Origin: Sulfuritalea sp.
GTDB lineage: Bacteria > Pseudomonadota > Gammaproteobacteria > Burkholderiales > Rhodocyclaceae
Assembly (NCBI GenBank): GCA_030247575.1
Contig: JAOTRV010000021.1
Location: 1 to 64,000, forward strand
Reading direction: 5' to 3'
Length of the DNA: 64,000 nt
The first letter of the stretch is position 1. Every line of letters begins with the position of its first letter. Position numbers and translations under genes: made by a program. This document shows, one piece after another, positions 8,795 through 17,134 of this stretch. The notes beneath the pieces are model-generated. The model searched no databases. It saw nothing but the letters and a program-made list of their open reading frames with translations, and was not told the origin of the DNA.

Positions 8795-9388
8795 ATGAAG
8801 CTGGTAGTCGGTATTTCCGGAGCAAGCGGCGCGATCTACGGCTTGCGCATCCTCGAAGTTCTCAAGCAGGCGGGCGTGGAGACCCACCTGGTGATGTCGG
8901 ATTCGGCGAAGCGCACCATCGTCTATGAAACCGACTACAGCATCGGCCAGGTCAAGAAGCTCGCCACCCATGTGCATGACATCAACGACGTCGGCGCCTG
9001 CATTTCCTCGGGCTCGTTCAAGACTGCCGGCATGGTCATCGCGCCCTGCTCGATCAAGACGCTGTCGGCGCTGGCGAATTCCTTCAATACCAACCTGCTG
9101 ATCCGCGCCGCCGACGTCTGCCTCAAGGAACGGCGCAAGACGGTGCTGATGCTGCGCGAGACGCCCCTGCACCTCGGCCACCTTCGCCTGATGAGCCAGG
9201 TCACGGAAGCCGGCGCGGTGCTGGTGCCGCCCCTGCCGGCCTTCTACCACCGGCCGAAGACGCTGGAGGACATCATCGACCAGTCGGTGAACAAGGCGCT
9301 CGACCAGTTCGACCTCGGCGTCGAGCTCAACCTGTTCAAGCGCTGGACCGGCAACGAAGAACGCGAGCACGCCAAGTCCGCCTCGTAA
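8795..9388 (+). CDS. ubiX: UbiX-like flavin prenyltransferase
   Basis: 197-residue UbiX/Pad1-family protein. UbiX joins dimethylallyl phosphate to FMN to form prenyl-FMN, the cofactor of UbiD enzymes. FMN-binding motif VVGISGASGAIYG lies at the N-terminus; PCSIKTLSALANSFNTNLL and RETPLHLGHLRLM are conserved family stretches. Start taken at ATG 8795 rather than 8750, because family proteins begin right at the KLVVGISGASG strand and AGGACAGGAAG precedes it. It follows three UbiD-type genes and precedes a riboflavin-kinase-like gene, which fits cofactor supply for the carboxylases. Confidence 0.9.
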   Translation: MKLVVGISGASGAIYGLRILEVLKQAGVETHLVMSDSAKRTIVYETDYSIGQVKKLATHVHDINDVGACISSGSFKTAGMVIAPCSIKTLSALANSFNTNLLIRAADVCLKERRKTVLMLRETPLHLGHLRLMSQVTEAGAVLVPPLPAFYHRPKTLEDIIDQSVNKALDQFDLGVELNLFKRWTGNEEREHAKSAS

Positions 9389-9393
9389 CCCGA

Positions 9394-9786
9394 ATGCTAG
9401 TGGAGCTGGAAGGCGAACTTTGCAGCGGCCTCGGTGAAGGCGCGATATTCACCGGGATCGACTGGGTTGCCCGCGCATTCCGCGAGCGACTGGGTTTCAT
9501 CCCCTATCCCGGCACGCTGAATCTGAGCCTGAGCGGTGAGGATTGGGTGCAGGCCCGCTCCATCCTGTGCCAGGCCCCCGGCATCCCGATCGAACCGCCG
9601 CCGGGGTTCTGTGCCGCGAAATGCTTTGCCGTGATCCTCAACGAGTGCATCGAGGGGGCCGCAGTCCTGCCCGACGTGTCCGACTATCCCGCCGACAAGT
9701 TCGAGATCGTGGCGCCGGTGGCCGTGCGCCGGGAACTGGGCCTGCGCGATGGAGACCGGGTGCGGCTGCGGGTGGAAATCGAGTGA
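9394..9786 (+). CDS. DUF120 / CTP-dependent riboflavin kinase-like protein
   Basis: 130-residue protein resembling DUF120, the archaeal CTP-dependent riboflavin kinase (RibK) fold. Family-like stretches: GELCSGLGEGAIF (nucleotide loop), LGFIPYPGTLNLSL (flavin/phosphate site), and the C-terminal FEIVAPVAVRRELGLRDGD. Bacteria normally make FMN with the unrelated RibF, so this gene is unusual here. It begins 5 bp after ubiX and overlaps the next gene by 4 bp. Inference: it may raise local FMN supply for prenyl-FMN made by the UbiX neighbour. Whether it is an active kinase, and whether it uses CTP, is untested. Confidence 0.72.
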   Translation: MLVELEGELCSGLGEGAIFTGIDWVARAFRERLGFIPYPGTLNLSLSGEDWVQARSILCQAPGIPIEPPPGFCAAKCFAVILNECIEGAAVLPDVSDYPADKFEIVAPVAVRRELGLRDGDRVRLRVEIE

Positions 9787-10298
9787 CCGCCGGACACTGC
9801 TCCAGGTGCGGCTCGCGCATGGCATTGGCGTTCATCGACGGCAGGGACCGCGAACAGTGCCCCGCCTGCGGTTTCATCGCCTTCCGCAATCCGGCGCCCG
9901 TCGGCCTCGCCGTCATCGAGCATGAGGGACAACTGGTACTGATCCGTCGCCGCGCCGCGCCATTGGCCGACTACTGGGCGCCGCCGGCCGGCTATGTCGA
10001 ATGCGGCGAATCGGTACCTGAGGCCGTGAGGCGCGAGGCACGCGAGGAATGCGGCCTCGACATTGCGCTCGACGGGCTGGTCGGCGTCTACTCGCAGGCC
10101 GATGTCGATGTGCTGATCGTCGCCTACCGCGCCCATTCGACCGGCGGCCGCCTGATCGCCGGCGACGACGCCAGCGATGTCCGCCTGTTTGCAGCCGGCC
10201 GTCCGCCGGCCCAGACCAGCCCGCAGGGCGGCACGGCCACCGATCAGTGGTTTTTCAAGGTCGTCGAGGACATTACCGCGCGATGGCGCCCCGCATGA
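9783..10298 (+). CDS. Nudix hydrolase with N-terminal zinc ribbon
   Basis: 171-residue protein starting with GTG at 9783, overlapping the previous stop (GTGA). The N-terminal zinc ribbon has two Cys pairs (CSRCGSRM and CPACGFIAFRNP), as in NudC-like enzymes. The Nudix box GYVECGESVPEAVRREAREE follows at about residue 73 with the consensus Glu residues for Mg2+ binding. It likely cleaves a nucleoside-diphosphate-linked compound (NADH, CoA or FAD type); the substrate is unknown. Position in the phenol operon after a flavin gene suggests flavin or CoA-ester housekeeping, which is only context. Confidence 0.8.
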   Translation: MTAGHCSRCGSRMALAFIDGRDREQCPACGFIAFRNPAPVGLAVIEHEGQLVLIRRRAAPLADYWAPPAGYVECGESVPEAVRREAREECGLDIALDGLVGVYSQADVDVLIVAYRAHSTGGRLIAGDDASDVRLFAAGRPPAQTSPQGGTATDQWFFKVVEDITARWRPA

Positions 10299-10329
10299 CC
10301 GGCTTTGCCACCCCACCGAGGACACAATA

Positions 10330-10791
10330 ATGACAAGCAACATCACCCCGACCCTGCCGCAAAAACTCATCGACTACCTGCGCACCGGCGCCCCGGCCCT
10401 GATGCTGACCTCGGGTGCCGACGGCTACCCGAGTTCCGCCTACACCTGGGTGGTGTGCCTCGACGCCAAACGACTGCGCTTCGGCGCCGACTTCGGCGGT
10501 TCGGCCATGGCCAACCTGCAGCGCAGCGGCCAGGCCTCGCTCCAGATCATCGGCCCGGGCGACGTGACCTATCTGGTCAAGGGCAAATCGCGCCAGATCA
10601 AGGACCGCATCGAGGCCGCGGCCCCGGCAGCAATCATCCTCTACGAAATGGACGTGATGGGCGCCAAGGACCAGTCGTGGCCGGGCGTCAGCACCACCGC
10701 CCTGACCTACGAATGGCCGGCGGATCAGCGCGAGGCCATGCTCGGGATGGAGCAGGCGGTGTACGCGGAGATGCGCAGCGCCGCAGCTTGA
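10330..10791 (+). CDS. Pyridoxamine-phosphate-oxidase-like FMN-binding protein
   Basis: 153-residue split-barrel protein of the PNPOx-like flavin-binding superfamily (GAPALMLTSGADGYPSSAYT, then RLRFGADFGGSAMANLQRSG). Such proteins bind FMN or F420 as dimers and act as small oxidoreductases or flavin carriers. The start at 10330 is picked from the start of homology; the ribosome binding site is weak. It comes directly after the Nudix gene and is probably the tail of the phenol operon. No specific substrate can be inferred. Confidence 0.68.
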   Translation: MTSNITPTLPQKLIDYLRTGAPALMLTSGADGYPSSAYTWVVCLDAKRLRFGADFGGSAMANLQRSGQASLQIIGPGDVTYLVKGKSRQIKDRIEAAAPAAIILYEMDVMGAKDQSWPGVSTTALTYEWPADQREAMLGMEQAVYAEMRSAAA

Positions 10792-10867
10792 CCCGGCGTG
10801 ATACGGCGGGCGAAAATCCGCGGCCGGCCGGAACAACGGTCGCGCACCCTCCTTCGAACTTCACCAG

Positions 10868-11593
10868 ATGATCCCGCAAACCCCACCGAATACGGCCATT
10901 TACGCCATCGGCGACATCCACGGCCGCCTCGACCTGCTCGCTGCCATTCATGAGCGCATTTTGGCGGACGCAGTGCGGCGACCGGCGCGGCGCAAGCTGC
11001 TGGTCTATCTCGGCGACTACGTCAGCCGCGGCAGAGACTGCCGGGGCGTGGTGGATCGCGTGCGTGAATGGCTGCCGCCCGGGTTCGAGCGGATCGCACT
11101 CAAGGGCAACCACGAAGACCTGCTGCTCAACTTCCTCGGCGGCGACCTCGACGCGGGGCGGCACTGGCTCAACTACGGCGGTCTCGAAGCCCTGACGCAT
11201 TACGGCGTCGCCATTCCCGACCGGGAGGCCCGCGACGACGCCAGTCTGGCCACCCTGCGCGATCGCTTCGCGGCCGTGCTGCCGCAGGCGCATCTGGACT
11301 TCTTCCGCTCGCTGCCGATCTGCCATCAAGCCGGCGACTACTATTTCGTCCATGGCGGCGTGCGCCCCGGCGTGCCGCTAGCCGGGCAGAACGACCACGA
11401 CCGCATGTGGATCCGCAAGACCTTTCTCGATTCGGACGCCGATCATGGCGCGGTCATCGTGCACGGCCACAGCATTTCGGCGCATCCGGTGATTCGCGCC
11501 AATCGCATCGGCATCGATACCGGCGCCTACCGCAGCGGCGTGCTCACCTGCCTTCTGCTCGAAGGCAGGCAGCGCGAATTCCTGCGCACCTGA
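10868..11593 (+). CDS. Serine/threonine-phosphatase-type metallophosphoesterase
   Basis: 241-residue calcineurin-like phosphoesterase. The three PPP-family metal/phosphate motifs are present: GDIHGRLDLL, GDYVSRGRDCRG and LKGNHEDLL, with later metal-binding histidines in FVHGG and HGHSISAHP. Proteins of this type include bacterial PrpA-like phosphatases and diadenosine tetraphosphatase-like hydrolases. It begins 76 bp after the PNPOx-like gene and is followed by a REP-like repeat, so it probably ends the transcription unit. Role in phenol metabolism is not evident. Confidence 0.8.
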   Translation: MIPQTPPNTAIYAIGDIHGRLDLLAAIHERILADAVRRPARRKLLVYLGDYVSRGRDCRGVVDRVREWLPPGFERIALKGNHEDLLLNFLGGDLDAGRHWLNYGGLEALTHYGVAIPDREARDDASLATLRDRFAAVLPQAHLDFFRSLPICHQAGDYYFVHGGVRPGVPLAGQNDHDRMWIRKTFLDSDADHGAVIVHGHSISAHPVIRANRIGIDTGAYRSGVLTCLLLEGRQREFLRT

Positions 11594-11627
11594 GCTGCCT
11601 CCCTGGCATTTGTCGTCCGCTCGCCCC

Positions 11628-11651
11628 GGGAGTAGACGCTGGCGGCCCGGC
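11628..11651 (-). repeat. REP-like element, copy 2 (reverse orientation)
   Basis: GGGAGTAGACGCTGGCGGCC, the reverse complement of the GCCAGCGTCTACTC repeat seen at 15895, 42769 and 52486. Located between the phosphatase stop and the kor promoter. Confidence 0.55.
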
Positions 11652-11687
11652 AAATTCATCGGCCCTTTCTGCTGGACTTCCAATCAT

Positions 11688-11715
11688 TTGACTTCCAGCG
11701 TAGATTTGCTATTCT
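11688..11715 (+). promoter_or_regulatory. Putative sigma70 promoter of korAB
   Basis: TTGACT (11688-11693), 16-bp spacer, TATTCT (11710-11715), about 50 bp upstream of the korA start at 11764, in a locally AT-richer stretch after the REP-like repeat. No operator-like repeat is obvious. Confidence 0.5.
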
Positions 11716-11763
11716 GCTGCCGAGCCCATGAACCGCCATTCACACCTGGAAGGGGAGAAACAG

Positions 11764-13500
11764 ATGACAGTGCAAAGCGTCTCGCTCGTAATCGCCGGCA
11801 GCGGAGGCGCCGGTGTCGTGACGGCGGGCTCCCTGCTGCTGGAAGCGGCGGCCAAGGCCGGCTGGTATGCATTGATGAGCCGCTCGTCGGGCCCGCAGAT
11901 CCGCGGCGGAGAAGCGGCGGCCATGCTGCGCTTCGCCACCGAACCGGTCATGTCGCACGACGACAGCTTCCACCTGCTGATGGCCATCGACTGGGAAAAC
12001 ATCGGGCGCTTCTCGGCCGAAATCCCGCTGGTCGAAACCAGCCTGATCGTCGGCGATCCGGCCCATGGCGACGCGCCGGCCGCCCTGCTCGGCGGCCGCC
12101 CGCGCCAGGCGGGCCTGGCGATGACGGCCATTGCCGAGAAAATCGAGAACGGCCGCCCCAACATGGTCGCCCTCGGCGCCATCGCCGCGATGATCGGCCT
12201 GCCGGCGGAAGCCATGCAGGCCGTGGTCGAGCAGCATCTGAAGCGCAAGGGCCAGGCGGCGATCGACGCCAGCATGGCCGCCTTCCACGCCGGCATTGCG
12301 GCCGCCGCCGATCTGCCCGCGATCCCGAAACTGCCCGCGGTTGCCGCCGCGTCCGCACCGCGCTGGAGCATCACCGGCAACGAAGCCACCGGCCTCGGCG
12401 TGATCCGCGGCGGCGTGCGCTTCGTCGCCGCCTATCCGATCACCCCCGCCACCGAGGTCCTCGAATGGCTGGCCCCCTCGCTGGCCAAGGTCGGCGGCCA
12501 GCTGGTCCAGGCCGAAGACGAGCTGGCCTCGATCAACCAGATCATCGGCGCCTCCTACGGCGGCGTGCCGGCGATGACCGCCACCTCCGGCCCCGGCCTG
12601 TCCCTGATGATCGAATCGCTCGGCCTCGCGGTTGCCGCCGAGGTGCCGCTGGTCGTGGTCGATGTCATGCGCGTCGGTCCTTCGACCGGCATCGCCACCA
12701 AGTCGGAACAGAGCGACCTCAACATCGCGGTGTATGGCCTGCACGGCGATGCGCCGCATGTCGTGGTCGCCGCCAACTCGGTGGCCGACTGCCTGTTCAC
12801 CACGCAGTGGGCCGTGCATCTGGCCGAGGCCATGCAGACGCCGACCCTGGTGCTGACCGACCAGGCGATGGGCCAGGCCCGCGCCATCGTGCCGCGCCCG
12901 GCCGAGCTGTCCTTCATCGGCCAGCGCCTGACCGCAACCGCCGCCGTCGAAGGCGAACGCTACAAGCGCTATGCCGTGACCGCCTCCGGTGTCTCGCCCA
13001 TGGCGATTCCCGGCACCCCCGGCCTGACCCATACCGCCGACGGCCTGGAGCACAACGAACTCGGCACGCCTTCGTCGCAGGCCTCGGACCATCAGGCGCA
13101 AATGGACAAGCGCAGCCGCAAGCTGACGCAGTTCAACTACGGCGACCACTGGGCCGAGATCGAAGACGCGGAAGCCGGCGCCGGCGACACGGCGATCATC
13201 ACCTGGGGTTCCTCGACCGGCCCGGCGCGCGAAGCCCTGCGCCGCTTCTCGGATGCCGGCGGCAAGGCGCGCCTGATCTCGGTACGCCTGATCGCTCCCG
13301 TGCAACCGGAAAAAATGGCAGCGGTCCTGAAGGGAATAACCCGCGCCGTGGTGGTCGAGCAATCGCACAGCGGCCAGTTCTACCGGATGCTGCGGGCCTT
13401 CTACGACCTGCCGCAGGACACGCGATCATTACACCAGGCCGGTCCGCTGGCCTTCGGTCCCGGCCGCATCCTTGAACAACTCAACGCATGGAGCTCGTGA
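11764..13500 (+). CDS. korA: 2-oxoacid:ferredoxin oxidoreductase, fused gamma-alpha subunit
   Basis: 578-residue fused gamma-alpha subunit of a 2-oxoglutarate-type ferredoxin oxidoreductase. The N-terminal gamma domain (residues 1-190) begins with VIAGSGGAGVVTAGSLLLEA; the alpha domain contains FVAAYPITPATEVLEWL and the CoA/TPP-related stretch TATSGPGLSLMIESLGLAVA. ATG 11764 follows AGGGGAG (11751-11757), so it is preferred over the ATG at 11728. With KorB it oxidises 2-oxoglutarate to succinyl-CoA and CO2 and reduces ferredoxin. In Thauera aromatica this enzyme regenerates the ferredoxin used by ATP-dependent benzoyl-CoA reductase, which fits the phenol and ferredoxin genes nearby. Confidence 0.88.
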   Translation: MTVQSVSLVIAGSGGAGVVTAGSLLLEAAAKAGWYALMSRSSGPQIRGGEAAAMLRFATEPVMSHDDSFHLLMAIDWENIGRFSAEIPLVETSLIVGDPAHGDAPAALLGGRPRQAGLAMTAIAEKIENGRPNMVALGAIAAMIGLPAEAMQAVVEQHLKRKGQAAIDASMAAFHAGIAAAADLPAIPKLPAVAAASAPRWSITGNEATGLGVIRGGVRFVAAYPITPATEVLEWLAPSLAKVGGQLVQAEDELASINQIIGASYGGVPAMTATSGPGLSLMIESLGLAVAAEVPLVVVDVMRVGPSTGIATKSEQSDLNIAVYGLHGDAPHVVVAANSVADCLFTTQWAVHLAEAMQTPTLVLTDQAMGQARAIVPRPAELSFIGQRLTATAAVEGERYKRYAVTASGVSPMAIPGTPGLTHTADGLEHNELGTPSSQASDHQAQMDKRSRKLTQFNYGDHWAEIEDAEAGAGDTAIITWGSSTGPAREALRRFSDAGGKARLISVRLIAPVQPEKMAAVLKGITRAVVVEQSHSGQFYRMLRAFYDLPQDTRSLHQAGPLAFGPGRILEQLNAWSS

Positions 13501-14342
13501 TGGAAAGCTGCGCGCAAACGAAGAAATACGCCGCCAAGGACTACAAGTCCGACCTCAAGCCGATCTGGTGTCCGGGCTGCGGCGACTACACGGTACTCAA
13601 CGCCATCACGCGGGCCCTGGCCGAGCTGGCCTTGCCGCCAGAAGAGGTCGCCGTCGTTTCCGGCATCGGTTGTTCCTCGCGGATACCGGCCTATACCAGC
13701 GTGTATGGCTTCCACGGCGTGCATGGCCGGGCCCTGCCGGTGGCCACCGGCCTCAAGCTGGCGCGCCCCGACCTGACGGTGCTGGTCACCGGCGGCGACG
13801 GCGACGGCTTCTCGATCGGCGGCAACCATTTCCTCCACGCCTGCCGGCGCAATGTCGACCTGACCTACATCGTCATGGACAACCAGGTGTACGGCATGAC
13901 CAAGGGCCAGGCTTCGCCCACTACTTCGCCCGACTGGGAAGGCAGCAAGCTGACGCCGGAAGGTACCGGCATCAATCCCTTCCAGCCGCTGGTGGTCGGC
14001 CTCGCCTCGGGCGCCAATTTCGTCGCGCGCGTTTCCAGCAGCGACCCGGTCAACATGGCCCAGATCATCGTCGAAGCCATTCGCCACCCGGGATTCTCGC
14101 TGGTCCAGGTGCTCAGCCCCTGCGTCACTTTCCGTCCGGAACAGGCGGAATGGCGCGACATCGTGCGCACCGCCGTGGTCGACGTCACGGATGACGCCGC
14201 CCGCGCCGCCCGCCGCCTGATGACCGACGACGGCTTCAACGTCGGCAAGGTGCTGTACAAGGGCAATCGCCCGCCATTCCGGCCCGAATTCGAGCAGACC
14301 GATGGTTCCGTGGCCGAACTCGAAGCGAGGTTCGCACTATGA
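13500..14342 (+). CDS. korB: 2-oxoacid:ferredoxin oxidoreductase, beta subunit
   Basis: 280-residue TPP-binding beta subunit. It has the family motif CPGCGDYTVLNAITRAL and the thiamine diphosphate/Mg2+ motif GGDGDGFSIGGNHFLHACRR followed by MDNQVYGMTKGQ. The start is ATG 13500, overlapping the korA TGA by one base with GGAG six bases upstream; ATG 13488 in the same frame is possible. The beta subunit is short and lacks its own ferredoxin domain, so an external ferredoxin is needed, probably the product of the gene at 14945. It overlaps the next gene by 4 bp. Confidence 0.9.
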   Translation: MESCAQTKKYAAKDYKSDLKPIWCPGCGDYTVLNAITRALAELALPPEEVAVVSGIGCSSRIPAYTSVYGFHGVHGRALPVATGLKLARPDLTVLVTGGDGDGFSIGGNHFLHACRRNVDLTYIVMDNQVYGMTKGQASPTTSPDWEGSKLTPEGTGINPFQPLVVGLASGANFVARVSSSDPVNMAQIIVEAIRHPGFSLVQVLSPCVTFRPEQAEWRDIVRTAVVDVTDDAARAARRLMTDDGFNVGKVLYKGNRPPFRPEFEQTDGSVAELEARFAL

Positions 14343-14869
14343 CCGACAGCACCAAGGGCGGCGCCATCGCCACCGTGCCCGAACTCCTGGCACACGCGCT
14401 GGCGATGGAAACGGAAGCCGCCGAACGCTACGGCGAACTGGCCGTGCAGATGGAAACCCACCGCAAGACCGCCGTCGCGGCGATCTTCCGCCGGCTCGAA
14501 GCCGCGGAAAAGAAGCATCTCGGCGAAATCACCCACCTCTGCCGCAACGTCGAATTGCCGCACTACGCCCCGTGGGACTTCAAATGGAATGGCGTCGAAA
14601 GCCCGGAGGCCATTGACACCGGCAGGGTGCATTACCAGTTGTCGGTGCGCGAGGCCATCCTCCTCGCCTACGAGCATGAGCGCAAGGCGGCGGAGTTCTA
14701 TACGGGCGTCGCGAACAGCGCGCAGGCGGCCGACGTGAAAGCGCTGGCGCGCCAATTCGCCGCCGAAGAACAGGAACACATCGGCTGGCTGGAAGCCTGG
14801 CTGAGCCAATGCGGCCCCGGCGACGCGATCGCGACCGAGGACCCGGACCCGCCGCTGGGTCAGGAATAA
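14339..14869 (+). CDS. Ferritin-like (rubrerythrin-type) diiron protein
   Basis: 176-residue four-helix ferritin-like protein, translationally coupled to korB (ATGA). The two halves each carry Glu...ExxH-like diiron motifs: METEAAERYGELAVQME with EAAEKKHLGEI, and YEHERKAAEFYTGV with AEEQEHIGWLEAW. It lacks the rubredoxin domain of full rubrerythrins. Inference from context: oxidative-stress protection or electron transfer for the oxygen-sensitive Kor/ferredoxin system. Similar proteins accompany korAB in aromatic-degrading betaproteobacteria. Confidence 0.75.
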   Translation: MTDSTKGGAIATVPELLAHALAMETEAAERYGELAVQMETHRKTAVAAIFRRLEAAEKKHLGEITHLCRNVELPHYAPWDFKWNGVESPEAIDTGRVHYQLSVREAILLAYEHERKAAEFYTGVANSAQAADVKALARQFAAEEQEHIGWLEAWLSQCGPGDAIATEDPDPPLGQE

Positions 14870-15202
<333 letters not shown>

Positions 15203-15423
15203 CCGAGCCGGCAAGGGCAGTCGTCGCCACGGGTATCGGCAACAGGCCGCTGCGGCTCCGCCGGCCGGCAGCGCCGGCGTCCATCCCACGAGCATCAATC
15301 CCGACTTTTCGGCCGGGCACAAGGCGAAAAGTCCCTCCGGTTTGGTATCCTCCCCCTCATGATGATCGAGAGCGGGAGGTTCCGGCGCTCCCGACCGCCC
15401 CTCTGCCAGCCGAGGTTCAGACA

Positions 15424-15888
15424 ATGACTACCGTCAGGAAAACAGAAAAGAAGGCAAAACTCGATCTTGGGCTCCTGCCCGATCTGGTCGGCTACCACCT
15501 GCGCATGGCGCAGATCGCCATATTCCGCGATTTCGCCCAGGGCCCCGGGCAACTCGACGTCACGCCCGGCCTGTTCGGCGTGCTGATCATCATCGAAGCC
15601 AACCCCGACCTCAAGCAAAGCGACCTCGCCCGCGCCACGCATCTCGACCGTTCAACGGTGGTGACGGTGATCGACAATCTGGAGCGACGCGGCCTCGTCG
15701 AACGCCGCGCGGCCCTCAACGACCGCCGCTCCAATGCCATCCGCCTGACCGCCGAGGGCAGCGCGTTGCTGCGCAAGCTGAAGCGCCAGGTCACTCAGCA
15801 CGAAAAAAGGCTGCTGCAGAATTTCAGCGACGCCGAGCGCGAGCAGTTCTTCGCGCTGCTGCAGAAGGTCTTTCCCGAGCAGCGCTGA
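15424..15888 (+). CDS. MarR-family transcriptional regulator
   Basis: 154-residue MarR-type winged-helix regulator. The HTH region is LKQSDLARATHLDRSTVVTV, followed by the wing ERRAALNDRRSNAIRLTAEG. MarR proteins usually bind aromatic carboxylates or their CoA esters and repress degradation operons. It lies 221 bp after the ferredoxin gene, behind a GC-rich gap in which I see no further gene, and is followed by a REP-like repeat. Target genes are not evident; korAB/fdx or the dodecin gene are the nearest options. Confidence 0.85.
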   Translation: MTTVRKTEKKAKLDLGLLPDLVGYHLRMAQIAIFRDFAQGPGQLDVTPGLFGVLIIIEANPDLKQSDLARATHLDRSTVVTVIDNLERRGLVERRAALNDRRSNAIRLTAEGSALLRKLKRQVTQHEKRLLQNFSDAEREQFFALLQKVFPEQR

Positions 15889-15894
15889 AGCCCC

Positions 15895-15921
15895 GGCGCC
15901 GTAGCGCCAGCGTCTACTCTT
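15895..15921 (+). repeat. REP-like element, copy 3 (reference form)
   Basis: Hairpin GGCGCCGTAGCGCC (5-bp arms GGCGC/GCGCC) followed by AGCGTCTACTCTT. This is the clearest copy, 7 bp after the MarR stop. Related copies are at 7360, 11628, 42769 and 52486. Confidence 0.6.
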
Positions 15922-16011
15922 GCCTTCGATACTGCAGGGTTCAAGCGATTGGACTATCATGGATTCGCTGATGCAGAACTCAGCCCAACCAATAGTTCAT
16001 CGGAGGCGACC

Positions 16012-16239
16012 ATGGCAAAGAAATCGAAGAATGAAAATACCGTCTACAAAATCGTGGAAGTTGTAGGTTCCAGCCCGACATCATGGGAAGCTGCGGCAAG
16101 CGCGGCGGTGGAAGCCGCCGCCAAGACCCTGCGCGACCTGCGTGTCGCGGAAGTTACCAAGCTGGACATGAAGATCGAGAACGGCAAGGTGGCCGCCTAT
16201 CGGGCGCGCGTTTCGATGTCGTTCAAGTACGAAGACTAG
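16012..16239 (+). CDS. Dodecin-family flavin-binding protein
   Basis: 75-residue dodecin. Typical pattern: VYKIVEVVGSSPTSWEAAAS, then a single helix AAVEAAAKTLRDLRVAEV, and two C-terminal strands ending AYRARVSMSFKYED. Dodecins assemble into hollow dodecamers that store or buffer flavins. GGAGG (16001-16005) precedes ATG 16012. The start region is unlike the DNA upstream, which contains only the REP-like element. It may buffer flavin in a genome region rich in flavin enzymes. Confidence 0.85.
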   Translation: MAKKSKNENTVYKIVEVVGSSPTSWEAAASAAVEAAAKTLRDLRVAEVTKLDMKIENGKVAAYRARVSMSFKYED

Positions 16240-16265
16240 GAAGCTCCGCTCCGGATCGTGCGAAC

Positions 16266-16281
16266 GGGGACTGCGGTCCCC
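16266..16281. terminator. Possible bidirectional terminator hairpin
   Basis: GGGGAC-tgcg-GTCCCC stem-loop followed by a mildly T-rich stretch, between the converging dodecin and GNAT-fusion genes. It is weak as a rho-independent terminator. Confidence 0.4.
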
Positions 16282-16319
16282 ATTCTTGCTTCTGTCCCCG
16301 GCGTCGCCTGCAGCAGGAT

Positions 16320-17117
16320 TTACAGCTTGCGCACCACATGCACCGTGTCGCGGTCGTCCGGATCGCGGTGCTGGGTGAAGCCCAGCTGGCGCGCAAGCTT
16401 CAGCATCTTGTGATTGGCGGTCAGGACGAAGCCCTCCATCTCGGTCACACCCCGCTGCCGGGCAATCTCCATGAGGTCTCCCATCAGCACGCCGCCGAGG
16501 CCCGAACCGTGCCACGCATCGTCCACGGCGACCGCAAACTCGCAGCGGGTGGTGCCCGGCGCAATGACATAGCGCGACACGCCCACTTCGACGTCCGTGC
16601 CGCCGCCGTTGGCGATGGCCACCAGCGCCATATGCTGGTCGTAGTCCACTTCGGTCAGGTATTTCAGCTTGGACGGCGGCAGTTCCCTCATGCTGACCAT
16701 GAATCGTTCGTAGCGGGAATCGTTCGACAGATGCCGGACGAAATCCGCCTCCAGCGGCGCATCCTCCTTGCGGATCGGGCGCACGCTGACCTGTCTGCCA
16801 TCCAGCAGTTGATGGGTGCGCGCAAATTTCGCGGCAGCGACCGGCTCCGCGCGCCCGGCCGGGGCAGCGGGCGCGGCAAGATGGGAAGCGACGCAGGCGA
16901 CCATCGAATCCAGCGTGGTGAGCCGGCCGTAGTCGCTCTCGGGAATGTCGACCTGCAGTCTTTCACGGATTCCGCCGACCACGTTGAACCAGTCCATCGA
17001 ATCCAGATCGATTTGCCGCCGCAAAGGCTGGTCCGGCTTGAGGCTGCCGGCATCGATTTCCGGCGCTATCGACTTCAGCGTCTCCAGCACAGCCGTCCTG
17101 ATTTCGCTCAAGTCCAT
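16320..17117 (-). CDS. Acyl carrier protein-GNAT acetyltransferase fusion
   Basis: 265-residue two-domain protein. Residues 1-75 are an acyl carrier protein with the phosphopantetheine site DLDSMDWFNVVGGI; a Pro/Ala-rich linker (about 80-95) leads to a GNAT N-acyltransferase domain with the acetyl-CoA loop DAWHGSGLGGVLMGDLMEIA. ATG 17117 is chosen because AAGGA precedes it and the ACP fold starts there. It lies 17 bp downstream of the MeaB-type gene on the same strand, so the two are co-transcribed. Possible role: protein or small-molecule acylation with a carrier-bound acyl group. No known iaa function matches; substrate unknown. Confidence 0.75.
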   Translation of the reverse strand: MDLSEIRTAVLETLKSIAPEIDAGSLKPDQPLRRQIDLDSMDWFNVVGGIRERLQVDIPESDYGRLTTLDSMVACVASHLAAPAAPAGRAEPVAAAKFARTHQLLDGRQVSVRPIRKEDAPLEADFVRHLSNDSRYERFMVSMRELPPSKLKYLTEVDYDQHMALVAIANGGGTDVEVGVSRYVIAPGTTRCEFAVAVDDAWHGSGLGGVLMGDLMEIARQRGVTEMEGFVLTANHKMLKLARQLGFTQHRDPDDRDTVHVVRKL

Positions 17118-17134
17118 TTTTTTCCTTCTGCGAC

